From NCBI RefSeq assembly GCF_041321155.1, contig NZ_JBGGWB010000001.1, positions 2,119,501 through 2,183,500 of the forward strand: DNA of 64,000 nucleotides, read 5' to 3'. Below, in pieces: positions 25,727-35,029 of the stretch (position 1 is the first letter of the stretch; every line of letters starts with the position of its first letter). Source of the stretch: Sphingomonas sp. IW22 (GTDB lineage: Bacteria > Pseudomonadota > Alphaproteobacteria > Sphingomonadales > Sphingomonadaceae). The notes under the pieces are model-generated. The model was not told where the DNA came from and ran no database searches. It worked only from the letters and a program-made list of their open reading frames with translations. A program made the translations under genes and the position numbers.

Positions 25727-27379
25727 ATGGCCACCGCCGCACTTGATTCCGCCGATCCCCTCAGTTCGAGCGGAGCCGGCCCCGACCTGTCCAATCGCCA
25801 TCATCCGCTTGCCAGGCTGATCTTCCTGCTGCTGTTGGCAGGCGGCTTCGTCTATGCCTGTGCCAGCGTGCTGATCGACACGCAGCAGGTCGGCGAAGAA
25901 CTGGCGATGGGTGTCTTCGCGTTCCTGGCGCTGGCGCTGGTGATCGCGCTCGGCTTCGAATTCGTGAACGGCTTTCACGATACCGCCAACGCGGTGGCGA
26001 CGGTCATCTATACCAATTCGATGCCGGCTCATTTTGCGGTCGTCTGGTCGGGATTTTTCAATTTTCTGGGCGTGATGCTGTCATCGGGCGCCGTCGCCTA
26101 TGCCATCATAACCCTGTTGCCGGTCGAGCTGATCCTGAACGTGGGGTCCAGCGCCGGATATGCGATGATTTTTGCGCTGTTGCTGGCAGCAGTGCTGTGG
26201 AATCTCGCGACCTGGTATGTCGGGCTGCCCAATTCGTCGAGCCACACGCTGATCGGATCGGTGCTGGGTGTCGGCGTTGCCAACCAGCTGATGGCAGCCG
26301 GGTCGACGGCGGGCACTGCCGGCGTCGACTGGAGCCAGGCGCAGAAGGTGCTGACCGGGCTGGCCATGGCGCCGGCAATCGGTTTTTTCGCCGCGCTGGT
26401 GCTGCTGCTGGTGATGCGCCGCGTGCTGAAGAACCCGCGCCTTTATTCGGCGCCCGAACGCGATGCGCCGCCGCCCAAGGGCATCCGCGCACTGCTGATC
26501 TTCACCTGCACGGCGGTGTCGTTCAGCCATGGGTCCAACGACGGTCAGAAGGGCATGGGCCTGATCATGCTGATCCTGATCGGCTGCGCGCCCACCGCCT
26601 ATGCGCTGAACCGCACCATGCCCGAAAGCACGACCCCGGCATTTGTCCAGTCCGCGGACCGGGCGGGCACGGTACTGGGCGCGCGGGGCGGTTCCGCCCC
26701 GCTGCCGATCGACAATGCGCGGACCATCCTGACGAGCGCCTTGCAGACGCGGCGCGTGAATACGCCAGACAGCTATGCCGCGATGGCGGCGCTGTCGCGC
26801 GACATCAGCACGCGCGTGAGTGAGTATGGCGCGCTGGCCAAGGTGCCCGCCGCGGCGACGCCCAACCTGCGCGCCGACATGTACCTGGTGCTCGATTCGA
26901 CCAAGCTGGTGCTGAAGGCCGACGATGCCGCGCGCCGCTTCACGGCGAACGAGCTGACCGCGCTGAGCGATTATCAGAAGCAGCTCGAATCAGGCACGCG
27001 TTACATCCCGCTTTGGGTGAAGATCGCGGTGGCGCTGGCGCTGGGGCTGGGCACGATGGTCGGCTGGCGCCGTATCGTGGTGACCGTTGGCGAGAAGATC
27101 GGCAAGCAGCACCTGACCTATGGCATGGGTGCGTCGGCGGAACTGGTGGCTGCGGCGACCATCCTGGCGGCGGATCGCTTCGGCCTGCCGGTGTCGACCA
27201 CGCACATCCTGTCTTCCGGCGTCGCGGGTGCGGCGGTGGCGAACGGGCAGGGACTGCAGGCCCGCACGCTGCGCAACATGGCGCTGGCGTGGCTGCTGAC
27301 GCTGCCCGTCGCAATGACGTTGTCAGGCGGGCTTTACTGGCTTTTGCTGACGATCGTGCGCGCCACGGGCAACGCCTGA
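25727..27379 (+). CDS. pit: Inorganic phosphate transporter, Pit family
   Basis: 550 aa. Two PHO4 repeats carry the signature segments GFEFVNGFHDTANAVATVIY and the second-half SFSHGSNDGQKGMG, with about ten membrane helices. A soluble insertion of roughly 130 residues (NRTMPESTTPAFVQ onwards) lies between the halves. Pit proteins import metal-phosphate complexes driven by the proton gradient. Start 25727 is where the conserved N-terminus begins. A PhoB box sits immediately upstream; in some alphaproteobacteria (for example Sinorhizobium) pit is repressed by PhoB in low phosphate, so similar control is plausible here. Confidence 0.92.
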   Translation: MATAALDSADPLSSSGAGPDLSNRHHPLARLIFLLLLAGGFVYACASVLIDTQQVGEELAMGVFAFLALALVIALGFEFVNGFHDTANAVATVIYTNSMPAHFAVVWSGFFNFLGVMLSSGAVAYAIITLLPVELILNVGSSAGYAMIFALLLAAVLWNLATWYVGLPNSSSHTLIGSVLGVGVANQLMAAGSTAGTAGVDWSQAQKVLTGLAMAPAIGFFAALVLLLVMRRVLKNPRLYSAPERDAPPPKGIRALLIFTCTAVSFSHGSNDGQKGMGLIMLILIGCAPTAYALNRTMPESTTPAFVQSADRAGTVLGARGGSAPLPIDNARTILTSALQTRRVNTPDSYAAMAALSRDISTRVSEYGALAKVPAAATPNLRADMYLVLDSTKLVLKADDAARRFTANELTALSDYQKQLESGTRYIPLWVKIAVALALGLGTMVGWRRIVVTVGEKIGKQHLTYGMGASAELVAAATILAADRFGLPVSTTHILSSGVAGAAVANGQGLQARTLRNMALAWLLTLPVAMTLSGGLYWLLLTIVRATGNA

Positions 27380-27561
27380 TCCAGACCGGCGGCGCTGCGC
27401 GGTGACAGGAACCCGCGCGCGTCGCGGGCCACCTCTGCAATTTCCCGCTGCATCACCTGATGCGAGCGCTGGTCGGGCGCGGCCCATGCGGTGAGGAACC
27501 CGGCCAGCGTCGCGGCGGCGACGGCCAGCGCGAGGCGATGTTGGGTGCGGCGATCGCGCAT
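27334..27561 (-). CDS. Small exported protein of unknown function
   Basis: 75 aa. An N-terminal hydrophobic segment (RLALAVAAATLAGFLTAWAA) reads as a signal peptide or membrane anchor, followed by a short polar tail (MQREIAEVARDARGF). The Shine-Dalgarno GGGAGAG sits three bases from ATG 27561, which argues for real translation. The 3' end overlaps the last 46 bases of convergent pit. No family was recognised. Confidence 0.5.
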   Translation of the reverse strand: MRDRRTQHRLALAVAAATLAGFLTAWAAPDQRSHQVMQREIAEVARDARGFLSPRSAAGLDQALPVARTIVSKSQ

Positions 27562-27619
27562 CTTCTCTCTCCCGAAAACGCTGTGCTTGCGTGCCGGGCT
27601 AGGAAGAAAAAGCTGAGCG

Positions 27620-28174
27620 TCAGATGAACGTGTCGCCCGAATCGCGCCGCAACAGGGTGAGCCGCGCCTTGCCATGGACACGCGACACGTCGATCGCGAA
27701 TCCCTTGACGTCCACCATCTCGTCCCGCGCGGTTTCGATGCTGACCCAAGTGGCGTCGTTGACCCAGCCAAGCCGCGCCAACCGGTCGAGCGCGACGGAC
27801 CCTGCACCCGTCGCATAGGGCGGGTCCATCATAATCACGTCGAGCGCGGCAGAGGTCGGGCCAAGCGCCAGCACCGACTGCGCGCGCACGTCGATCTTGC
27901 GCCCCAGCTTGGCGGCGTTGGCGCGCAGCGCGTCCAGCGCGGCGCGGTCCTGCTCCACGAAGACACAGCTTGCGGCGCCGCGCGACAGCGCCTCGAACCC
28001 CAGCGCCCCCGATCCGGCGAACAGGTCGGCGACGGCCAGCCCCTCGAAACTGCCGACGCGGCTGGCCAGCATGGAAAACAGTGCCTCGCGCGCACGGTCG
28101 GCAGTGGGGCGGGTGGCCTCACCCTTGGGCGCGACCAGCGGGCGGCCACGATCGGTTCCGGCGATGATCCGCAT
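27620..28174 (-). CDS. rsmD: 16S rRNA (guanine966-N2)-methyltransferase RsmD
   Basis: 184 aa. The SAM-binding strand and loop DLFAGSGALGFEA lies at residues 50-62 and the N6/N2-type catalytic motif DPPY at 117-120. The N-terminus MRIIAGTDRGRPL and the RPTADRAREALFSML segment are typical of RsmD. It methylates G966 of 16S rRNA in the small subunit. Its start codon overlaps the stop codon of the upstream pseudouridine synthase gene by one base (TGATG), so two RNA-modifying enzymes are translationally coupled. Confidence 0.95.
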   Translation of the reverse strand: MRIIAGTDRGRPLVAPKGEATRPTADRAREALFSMLASRVGSFEGLAVADLFAGSGALGFEALSRGAASCVFVEQDRAALDALRANAAKLGRKIDVRAQSVLALGPTSAALDVIMMDPPYATGAGSVALDRLARLGWVNDATWVSIETARDEMVDVKGFAIDVSRVHGKARLTLLRRDSGDTFI

Positions 28175-29364
28175 CAGCGCGATCCCTTTCGCGGTCCGGG
28201 GCGCCCGCCGGGGCCGGGGCGCTTTGGCTTGCCGGGGCCGCGCGGGCCGTCGCGGTTCGTCGCGGGGCGTCCCGCACGCGCAGGAGCGCCGTCACCAGCT
28301 TTTGCGGGGCGACCCGCATGGGCAAAAGCGCCGGGACGGTCCGTGCCGGGCCGGTCGGTGCGCGGTGTCAGCCGCTTGCGATCGGTCTCCAGCGCTTCCT
28401 TCGTCTCACGCTTACGCACGGGCTTTCGCGCCTCTGCCTTCGCTGCCGGGCGGGCGCGGTCGTCGGGCCGGGCCGCCATGCGCTTGCCCGCAGGTGCCGG
28501 GCGACCCGGCCGTGCTGGCTTGGGCGCTTCTGCCGGGGCGGGGGCGGGCGCGGGGCGGCTGACGCTGGCGCGGGTCACCAGCGGCGTGTCGCTGCGGCGG
28601 TCGGCGGGCAGGCGCAGCTCGCGGCGGAACTGGATCAGGTCGTGCTGGCGAACTTCATCGACGCCGCCGACGGGCATGTCGGACAGCGGGATCGGACCAT
28701 AGCTGGTGCGGATCAGGCGGCTGACCGTCAGCCCCAGATGTTCCAGCACGCGGCGAACCTCTCGATTCTTGCCCTCCGTCAGTGTCATTTCGATCCACAC
28801 ATTTGCGCCGGTGCGCCGCTCCATGTTCGCGTCGATCGAGCCGTAACGCACGCCGTCGATCTCGATCCCTTCGATCAGATCCTCAAGCTGTGCCTGGCTG
28901 ACCTCGCCAAAGGCGCGGGCGCGATAGGTGCGCTTTACCTGAGTCGCGGGCAGCTCGAGCTGGCGTTTCAGCTCGCCATCGGTGGTCAGCAGCAACAGCC
29001 CTTCGGTATTCAGGTCGAGTCGGCCGACCGGGATCACACGCGGCAGACCGTCGGGCAGCACGTCGTAAATGGTGCGCCGCCCCTGGGGATCGCGCTCCGC
29101 CGTCAGCACGCCGGCGGGCTTGTGAAAGCGAAACAGGCGCGCGGGCGCAGGGGCGGCCACGGGCTTACCATCCACGGTCACGCCGCGCAGGCTGGCCAGC
29201 AGGGTCGCAGGCGTTTCGAGGGGAACACCGTCGAGGGCGATGCGGCGTTCGGCGATCATGCGCTCAATCTCTCGCCGCGACGCGATTCCGGCACGGGCGA
29301 GCAGCTTTGCGATGCGCTGCGTTTCAGGGGGCTTGGACACAGCACGGGCTGATAGTGCAACCAT
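28174..29364 (-). CDS. RsuA/RluB-family pseudouridine synthase with long basic tail
   Basis: 396 aa. S4 RNA-binding domain at about 15-62 (RIAKLLARAGIASRREIERM), then the catalytic domain with the nucleophilic aspartate D117 in GRLDLNTEGLLLLT and the NREVRRVLEHLGL motif. Enzymes of this group isomerise uridine in 23S or 16S rRNA; the RluB branch (position 2605) is likely but not proven. From about residue 265 a low-complexity tail of some 130 residues rich in Arg, Pro, Ala and Lys follows. Start 29364 is preferred for its GGGA Shine-Dalgarno; 29391 is an alternative. Confidence 0.88.
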   Translation of the reverse strand: MVALSARAVSKPPETQRIAKLLARAGIASRREIERMIAERRIALDGVPLETPATLLASLRGVTVDGKPVAAPAPARLFRFHKPAGVLTAERDPQGRRTIYDVLPDGLPRVIPVGRLDLNTEGLLLLTTDGELKRQLELPATQVKRTYRARAFGEVSQAQLEDLIEGIEIDGVRYGSIDANMERRTGANVWIEMTLTEGKNREVRRVLEHLGLTVSRLIRTSYGPIPLSDMPVGGVDEVRQHDLIQFRRELRLPADRRSDTPLVTRASVSRPAPAPAPAEAPKPARPGRPAPAGKRMAARPDDRARPAAKAEARKPVRKRETKEALETDRKRLTPRTDRPGTDRPGAFAHAGRPAKAGDGAPARAGRPATNRDGPRGPGKPKRPGPGGRPGPRKGSR

Positions 29365-29472
29365 CGCGTTCCCGCAAAAAAATCTCGCCATGGGATCGAC
29401 CGGGAGGCGTAGAGGGTTTTGCGACTGCGGGCGCAATGTTCCGCGGGTCGAACAGGGAAGTCGAGCGTCACC

Positions 29473-29904
29473 ATGTTGTTCGTACGGAAAAAGCGGCGAA
29501 TCACCCGCATCCTCATCGTGGAGGACGAGCCGCTGGTCGCGTTCGACACCGAACACTTCCTGACGGAAGCCGGGTTCGAGGTGGTGGCAACGCTGGACAG
29601 GGTCGAGGACGCGGTCGCGTGCCTGTCGGGTGAGGTTGAAATCGATCTGGTGCTGGTCGATGTGGAGCTGGCCGATGGAAGCGGCGTCGATGTCGCGCGC
29701 GTGGCTCATGCACGCCAGTCGATCGTATTGTTCGTAACCGGTAATTGTCCCGGCGATGCGCGATCGCTGGCGGCGGGTTGCCTGGCCAAGCCCTATCCGC
29801 AGCGCGACCTGGTGGCCGCCATCGACGCGATCGAGACGATGCTGGGCGGCGGCGCGCCCAAGCGATTGCCGCAAAGTTTCAGCCTGTTCGACCGCGCCGC
29901 CTGA
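29473..29904 (+). CDS. Single-domain response regulator
   Basis: 143 aa receiver domain with no output domain. Acidic pocket in VEDEP (about 16-20), phosphoacceptor D63 in LVLVDVELADGSG, and conserved lysine K106 in LAKPY. Single receivers work as phosphate-transfer intermediates or bind target proteins. No histidine kinase gene is nearby. It is divergent from the pseudouridine synthase gene and convergent with argJ, with a shared hairpin across both stop codons. Confidence 0.88.
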   Translation: MLFVRKKRRITRILIVEDEPLVAFDTEHFLTEAGFEVVATLDRVEDAVACLSGEVEIDLVLVDVELADGSGVDVARVAHARQSIVLFVTGNCPGDARSLAAGCLAKPYPQRDLVAAIDAIETMLGGGAPKRLPQSFSLFDRAA

Positions 29905-29920
29905 GGCGCGGTCGCCTCAG
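29901..29920. terminator. Bidirectional hairpin spanning two stop codons
   Basis: Perfect 8-bp stem CTGAGGCG / CGCCTCAG with the loop CGGT. The left arm contains the TGA stop of the response regulator gene and the right arm contains the stop of convergent argJ. Confidence 0.5.
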
Positions 29921-31140
29921 CTGCGATAATCGGCGTTGATGGCGATGTAGCCGTGCGTCAGGTCGCACGTCCACACGGTCGCGCGCCCTTCGCCAATGTT
30001 CAGGTTCACGGCAATTTCCACCTCGTCGCCCTTCAGGTGAGCGGCGACAGGCGCTTCGTCATAGCCCTCGACCACCAGGCCGTCGCGCGCGACCTCGATC
30101 CCGCCGAACGCGATCGATAGCCGGTCGCGTTCGGCCGGCTCGCCCGCCTTACCCACCGCCATGACGACGCGACCCCAATTGGCGTCCTCACCCGCAATGG
30201 CGGTTTTGACGAGGGGTGAGTTGGCGATGCTCATCGCCACCCGATGTGCGCTGCGGTCGCTGTCGGCGCCCTCGACATCGATTCGGATGAACTTGGACGC
30301 GCCCTCACCATCGCGCACGACCAGATGCGCCAATTGGCGGCAGACATCGGCCAGCGCCGCGCGAAAGGCATCGGCGCCTGCGTCGTCGTCATTCGCCAGA
30401 ACGCGATTGTCCGCCTTGCCGGTCGCAAAGGCCAGCACCGTGTCGCTGGTTGACGTGTCGCCATCGACCGTGATGCACGAGAATGTCGTGTCGTTCGAGT
30501 CCTCCAGCGCCTTTTGCAGAAAGGCGGGTTCGACGGCTGCGTCGGTGAAGATGAAGCCGAGCATCGTCGCCATATCGGGCGCGATCATGCCCGATCCCTT
30601 GACGATGCCTGAGATGGTGACGTTGCGCCCGTCCACCACGGCGGTCGCCGACGCGCCCTTGGCAAAGGTGTCGGTGGTCGCAATGGCGTTTGCAGCGTCT
30701 TCCCAGCTTGCCACGGGGGCGGTGACGGCGGCGTCCAGGCCCGCTTCGGCGCGGTCGATCGGAAGCGGGACGCCGATCACGCCGGTCGAGGCGACGAACA
30801 CGTCGGAGGGCTGGCAACCAAGCTGACCCGCCACGCGGGCGGCGATCGCTTCAACCGCCGCACGGCCACGGTTGCCGGTAAATGCGTTGGCATTGCCCGC
30901 ATTGACGACCAGTGCGCGCGCACGGCCCAGCACCAGTGCGCGGCGGCACCACTCAACCTCGGGCGAGGGGCATTTGCTGCGCGTGGTCACGCCCGCAACG
31001 ACACTCCCTTCGTCCAACAGCGCCAGCGTCAGGTCGGCACGGTCCCATGCCTTATAGCCCGCGCGCGCAACGCGCAGCGCAACACCAGCGACAGGCGGCA
31101 GGACGGGGAAGGCAGCGGGAGCGAGCGGGGAGCGGTTCAT
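29917..31140 (-). CDS. argJ: Bifunctional ornithine acetyltransferase / N-acetylglutamate synthase
   Basis: 407 aa. ArgJ transfers the acetyl group from N-acetylornithine to glutamate in the cyclic arginine pathway. The self-cleavage site is visible as MATML (A191/T192, giving the N-terminal nucleophile threonine of the beta chain). The oxyanion-hole segment ASTGVIG lies at 118-123, and the terminal GYIAINADYRS tail is conserved. Start 31140 (MNRSPLAPAAFP) is preferred over an upstream in-frame codon at 31176. Divergent from pdhA. Confidence 0.95.
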   Translation of the reverse strand: MNRSPLAPAAFPVLPPVAGVALRVARAGYKAWDRADLTLALLDEGSVVAGVTTRSKCPSPEVEWCRRALVLGRARALVVNAGNANAFTGNRGRAAVEAIAARVAGQLGCQPSDVFVASTGVIGVPLPIDRAEAGLDAAVTAPVASWEDAANAIATTDTFAKGASATAVVDGRNVTISGIVKGSGMIAPDMATMLGFIFTDAAVEPAFLQKALEDSNDTTFSCITVDGDTSTSDTVLAFATGKADNRVLANDDDAGADAFRAALADVCRQLAHLVVRDGEGASKFIRIDVEGADSDRSAHRVAMSIANSPLVKTAIAGEDANWGRVVMAVGKAGEPAERDRLSIAFGGIEVARDGLVVEGYDEAPVAAHLKGDEVEIAVNLNIGEGRATVWTCDLTHGYIAINADYRS

Positions 31141-31230
31141 GGCCACGCAGTAGCGCGCGTTTCGCGGCATTTCCATGGGGCAGGCAATCGTATTCGCACC
31201 GCTATTGTGCTACCCGATGCGGCTACGGCG

Positions 31231-31258
31231 TTGCGCCCGGCTGACTTTCGCGATTATA
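31231..31258 (+). promoter_or_regulatory. Candidate promoter of pdhAB
   Basis: A TTGCGC element (31231-31236) and ATTATA (31253-31258) are separated by 16 bases and lie 49 bases before the likely GTG start of pdhA. The match to sigma-70 consensus is moderate. Confidence 0.3.
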
Positions 31259-31306
31259 GGCCGCGGTCAAGGCTTCATGCTCCCCCAGGAACGAGGTTTC
31301 ATCATC

Positions 31307-32356
31307 GTGGCCAAGGCACCGGCGCGCACCGCACAAAGCGACCCTGCAATTCCCAACCGCGAACGGCCAGCCGAGCCGAAGCGGTACGAGGCCTCGAAGG
31401 AGGAACTGCTCGACTTCTATAAGCAGATGCTGCTGATCCGCCGTTTCGAGGAAAAGGCCGGCCAGCTTTACGGGCTGGGTCTGATCGGCGGCTTCTGCCA
31501 CCTTTATATTGGTCAGGAAGCGGTCGCGGTCGGCCTTCAGTCGGCGCTGGAAGTCGGCAAGGATTCGGTCATCACCGGCTATCGCGACCATGGCCACATG
31601 CTGGCTTATGGCATCGACCCCAAGGTCATCATGGCCGAGCTGACCGGCCGCGCGGCCGGCATCAGCAAGGGCAAGGGCGGGTCGATGCACATGTTCTCGA
31701 CCGAGCACCGCTTTTACGGCGGTCACGGCATCGTCGGCGCGCAGGTCTCGCTGGGCGCCGGTCTGGCGTTCAAGCACAAATATGCCGAGGACGGCGGCCT
31801 GTGCATGACCTATTTCGGTGACGGCGCCGCAAACCAGGGTCAGGTCTACGAAGCGTTCAACATGGCCGAGCTGTGGAAGCTGCCGGTCATCTTCGTGATC
31901 GAAAACAACCAGTATGCGATGGGCACCAGCGTCAATCGCGCGTCGTCGGAAGACCAGCTGTACAAGCGCGGTGAAAGCTTCCGCATCCCCGGCATCCAGG
32001 TCGACGGCATGGACGTGCTCGCCTGCCGCGGGGCGGCCGAGGAAGCGATTGCTTGGGTCCGCGCGGGCAAGGGGCCGATCATCCTCGAGATGAAGACCTA
32101 TCGCTATCGCGGCCATTCGATGTCCGACCCGGCCAAATATCGCAGCCGTGACGAGGTTCAGGCCGTCCGCGACAAGTCGGACCCGATCGAAGCCGTGAAG
32201 CGCGAGCTGGAAAAGCTCGGCCTGAGCGAGGCCGATCTGAAGCCGCTGGAGCAGGAAATCCGCAAGGTCGTGAACGAAGCCGCGGACTTTGCCGAAAGCG
32301 CGCCCGAACCCGAACCCGCCGAACTGTACACCGAAGTGCTGGTGGAGAGCTATTGA
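31307..32356 (+). CDS. pdhA: Pyruvate dehydrogenase E1 component, alpha subunit
   Basis: 349 aa. With PdhB it decarboxylates pyruvate using thiamine diphosphate and passes the acetyl group to E2 lipoate. The thiamine-binding motif runs from GDG (171-173) through to NN (200-201), and the conserved loop [15 protein letters not shown] is present. The likely start is GTG 31307, 9 bases after GAACGAGG; ATG 31277 would add ten residues. pdhB follows after one base. No E2 (pdhC) or E3 gene is in the window. Confidence 0.95.
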   Translation: MAKAPARTAQSDPAIPNRERPAEPKRYEASKEELLDFYKQMLLIRRFEEKAGQLYGLGLIGGFCHLYIGQEAVAVGLQSALEVGKDSVITGYRDHGHMLAYGIDPKVIMAELTGRAAGISKGKGGSMHMFSTEHRFYGGHGIVGAQVSLGAGLAFKHKYAEDGGLCMTYFGDGAANQGQVYEAFNMAELWKLPVIFVIENNQYAMGTSVNRASSEDQLYKRGESFRIPGIQVDGMDVLACRGAAEEAIAWVRAGKGPIILEMKTYRYRGHSMSDPAKYRSRDEVQAVRDKSDPIEAVKRELEKLGLSEADLKPLEQEIRKVVNEAADFAESAPEPEPAELYTEVLVESY

Positions 32357-32357
32357 G

Positions 32358-33776
32358 ATGGCAATTGAACTGAAGATGCCGGCACTGTCGCCCACCATGG
32401 AAGAGGGCACGCTGGCCAAGTGGCTGGTGAAGGAAGGCGACACCGTCAAGTCGGGCGATATCCTGGCCGAAATCGAAACCGACAAGGCGACGATGGAATT
32501 CGAAGCCGTTGACGAGGGCACGATTGCCAAGATCGTCGTGGCCGAGGGCACCGACAGCGTGAAGGTCGGCGAAGTTATCGCCGTGCTGGCCGAAGAGGGC
32601 GAAGACGCTTCGTCCGTCGAGGCGCCGGCGAAGAGCGACCCGAAGGCGACCGAAGCGGCCAAGGCTGAAGAAGCGCCCGCCCCGGTTCAGGCCGATGGCA
32701 AGCCGGAGCCGAAGGAAACCGGCACCAGCCAACTGACCGACCACGCCGAAAAGGCAGGCGATCTGGCGCCCGAAATTCCCGAAGGCACCGAGATGGTCAA
32801 GCAGACCGTCCGCGAAGCGCTGCGCGACGCGATGGCCGAGGAAATGCGCGCCGACGATCGCGTGTTCGTGATGGGCGAGGAAGTCGCCGAATATCAGGGC
32901 GCGTACAAGGTCACGCAGGGCCTGCTGGACGAATTCGGCGCCAAGCGCGTGATCGACACCCCGATCACCGAATATGGCTTTGCCGGCGTCGGCACGGGCG
33001 CGGCGATGGGCGGTCTGCGTCCGATCGTCGAGTTCATGACGTTCAACTTCGCCATGCAGGCAATCGATCACATCATCAATTCGGCAGCCAAGACCAATTA
33101 CATGTCGGGCGGCCAGATGCGGTGCCCGATCGTGTTCCGCGGCCCGAACGGCGCGGCCAGCCGCGTCGGCGCGCAGCACAGCCAGAACTACGGCCCGTGG
33201 TATGCAAGCGTCCCCGGCCTGATCGTCATCGCACCCTATGACGCCGCCGATGCGAAGGGTCTGATGAAGGCTGCGATCCGCAGCGAAGATCCGGTCGTTT
33301 TCCTCGAAAACGAGCTGATGTACGGCCGCAGCTTCGACGTGCCCAAGCTCGACGATTTCGTGCTGCCGATCGGCAAGGCGCGTATCATGCGTCCGGGTAA
33401 GGACGTAACGATCGTGTCCTATTCGATCGGCGTCGGCGTCGCACTGGAAGCGGCTGAAAAGCTGGCGGACGAGGGCGTGGATGCCGAGGTCATCGATCTG
33501 CGCACGCTGCGTCCGCTGGACACGGCGACCGTGCTGAAGAGCCTGAAGAAGACCAACCGCATGATCGTGGTGGAAGAAGGCTGGCCCACCTGCTCGATCG
33601 CCAGCGAACTCGCCGCCGTGGCGATGGAAAAGGGCTTCGACGACCTCGACGCGCCGGTACTGCGCGTGACGAACGAGGACGTGCCGCTGCCCTATGCCGC
33701 CAACCTCGAAAAGCTGGCGCTGGTCGATGTGGCGCGCGTGATCGAAGCGGTGAAGAAGGTCACTTACAAGGCGTAA
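32358..33776 (+). CDS. pdhB: Pyruvate dehydrogenase E1 component, beta subunit, with lipoyl domain
   Basis: 472 aa. Residues 1-80 are a biotinyl/lipoyl domain with the lipoylated lysine K43 in ETDKATMEF, followed by an Ala/Glu/Pro-rich hinge (about 82-150). The E1-beta transketolase-like domain ([20 protein letters not shown] onward) and C-terminal domain follow. An E1-beta carrying its own lipoyl domain is typical of Alphaproteobacteria. The start lies one base after the pdhA stop, so the subunits are coupled. A rho-independent terminator follows at once. Confidence 0.95.
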   Translation: MAIELKMPALSPTMEEGTLAKWLVKEGDTVKSGDILAEIETDKATMEFEAVDEGTIAKIVVAEGTDSVKVGEVIAVLAEEGEDASSVEAPAKSDPKATEAAKAEEAPAPVQADGKPEPKETGTSQLTDHAEKAGDLAPEIPEGTEMVKQTVREALRDAMAEEMRADDRVFVMGEEVAEYQGAYKVTQGLLDEFGAKRVIDTPITEYGFAGVGTGAAMGGLRPIVEFMTFNFAMQAIDHIINSAAKTNYMSGGQMRCPIVFRGPNGAASRVGAQHSQNYGPWYASVPGLIVIAPYDAADAKGLMKAAIRSEDPVVFLENELMYGRSFDVPKLDDFVLPIGKARIMRPGKDVTIVSYSIGVGVALEAAEKLADEGVDAEVIDLRTLRPLDTATVLKSLKKTNRMIVVEEGWPTCSIASELAAVAMEKGFDDLDAPVLRVTNEDVPLPYAANLEKLALVDVARVIEAVKKVTYKA

Positions 33777-33779
33777 TTG

Positions 33780-33819
33780 AAAGGGGCAGGCCGCGCATCT
33801 GCACGGCCCGCCCCCTTTT
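33780..33819 (+). terminator. Rho-independent terminator of pdhAB
   Basis: Outer arms AAAGGGG / CCCCTTT plus an inner GGCCG / CGGCC pairing, ending in TTTT. It starts four bases after the pdhB stop. Confidence 0.75.
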
Positions 33820-33841
33820 ATAACCGACGAGCGCCGGTATC

Positions 33842-34129
33842 TCAGGCTGTAAAGCGCTTTGTGAAACCGCGCGCGCTGCGCTCCTCATTATCCGGTTGGG
33901 CCTCGATCGTATCGACGCGGGCCAGGGGCGGGCCGGAACGGCAAGCCTCGACAAAGCGCTGCAACGCTTCATCATCCCCCGATACGAGCATTTCGACGCG
34001 CCCGTCGCGCGTATTGCGAACCCAGCCCGTAACGCCGAGTGCGCGCGCCTGCCGGGTGGCATAATCGCGGTATCCAACGCCCTGGACCCGACCCGATACA
34101 AACAGGCGTTGCGTTGTCATAACCGTCAT
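33842..34129 (-). CDS. acyP: Acylphosphatase
   Basis: 95 aa. The signature loop GRVQGVGYR contains the phosphate-binding arginine R21, and the catalytic asparagine is N39 in GWVRNTRDG. It hydrolyses carboxyl-phosphate bonds in acyl phosphates. The Shine-Dalgarno AGGAAAG precedes ATG 34129. Length and fold elements (VEMLVSGDDEALQRFVEAC) are normal for the family. Confidence 0.93.
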   Translation of the reverse strand: MTVMTTQRLFVSGRVQGVGYRDYATRQARALGVTGWVRNTRDGRVEMLVSGDDEALQRFVEACRSGPPLARVDTIEAQPDNEERSARGFTKRFTA

Positions 34130-34254
34130 TCAATCTTTCCTACGCGTAGACCCTGCCGCGATAGCGGCGATGCTAGGGTAGCAGTGGTGCGCCTTTGTAC
34201 ATTGCACCGCAACCGCCGCCCGCCGCAATCAGGAACGCGCTGGTCGCAAGACGC

Positions 34255-34488
34255 TCAGGCGCCGCGCGCCCTGTCCACTTCATAGCGTTCGCCGTGGCGG
34301 GTCGAATCGGCTTTTTCGACATTGGTGCTGCCGTCGGGATCGGCAATCTTCGACGCTTCGTCACGCGTGGCGACGTCGCGGGCCAGGTTGCCGCCCGAGC
34401 GTCCGACGTCATCGGGGGCTTCGGTCGCAGCGTCGATGATCTCATGATCGTCGTGGTCGCGGGCGCTGGTGGTGCGGGGATGTTCCAT
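34255..34488 (-). CDS. Small acidic hydrophilic protein
   Basis: 77 aa, rich in Asp, Glu and Arg with almost no hydrophobic residues, so probably unstructured (DHDDHEIIDAATEAPDD). A very good Shine-Dalgarno, AAGGAG, six bases before ATG 34488 supports translation. No family was recognised. It lies between greB and acyP on the same strand. Confidence 0.55.
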   Translation of the reverse strand: MEHPRTTSARDHDDHEIIDAATEAPDDVGRSGGNLARDVATRDEASKIADPDGSTNVEKADSTRHGERYEVDRARGA

Positions 34489-34538
34489 TTCGCTCTCCTT
34501 CACGCCGAATCAAGCGCCCGGAGACCCCATGGGTTCCA

Positions 34539-35021
34539 TCAAGGATCGGGATAGGTGATGGCCAGCACTTCATATTCACGCGCGCCGGATGGCAGCTGAA
34601 CGGTGCGAAGATCGCCCACCGCCGCGCCCTTCAAAGCGCGCGACAGGGGGGCGTGCCAGCCGATCTTGCCGGCCGCGGCTTCGGTTTCGTCATCGCCCAC
34701 CAGCGTGACCACGCGTTCCTGATCGTCCTCATCGACGATGGTCACTGTGGCGCCGAAAAAGACGCGGCTGCGGTCTTCCGCGCGGGCGGGGTCGATGACG
34801 CGGGCGGCCTTCATCCGCCGGGCGAGAAAGTTCAGCCGCCGGTCGATCTCCCGCATGCGCTTTCGCCCATAGAGGTAATCGCCATTTTCCGAACGGTCGC
34901 CATTGCCCGCGGCCCAGGACACGATTTCCACAATCGCCGGTCGCTCGGTGCCGAGCAGCCGATCATATTCGGCCTTCAGCGCCGCGTAACCCGCGGGTGT
35001 GATGTGATTTGGACGGTCCAT
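34539..35021 (-). CDS. greB: Transcription elongation factor GreB-type
   Basis: 160 aa. N-terminal coiled coil with the acidic tip and the GreB-like segment GDRSENGDYLYGRKRMREID, then the FKBP-like C-terminal domain (FFGATVTIVDEDDQERVVTL, SPLSRAL-type loop). It binds the secondary channel of RNA polymerase and stimulates transcript cleavage in backtracked complexes. Basic residues in the YGRKRMREIDRRLNFL segment favour GreB over GreA. It follows slt on the same strand with an 8-base gap. Confidence 0.88.
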   Translation of the reverse strand: MDRPNHITPAGYAALKAEYDRLLGTERPAIVEIVSWAAGNGDRSENGDYLYGRKRMREIDRRLNFLARRMKAARVIDPARAEDRSRVFFGATVTIVDEDDQERVVTLVGDDETEAAAGKIGWHAPLSRALKGAAVGDLRTVQLPSGAREYEVLAITYPDP

Positions 35022-35029
35022 GATCCGGG

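Noticed and set aside
31223..32662. A 479-codon open frame opposite pdhA/pdhB
   Set aside because: Shadow of the strongly conserved pyruvate dehydrogenase genes; no Shine-Dalgarno or known domain.
34173..34445. Alternative small frame overlapping the acidic 77-residue protein
   Set aside because: The other frame has AAGGAG at ideal distance from its ATG; this one has no ribosome site.
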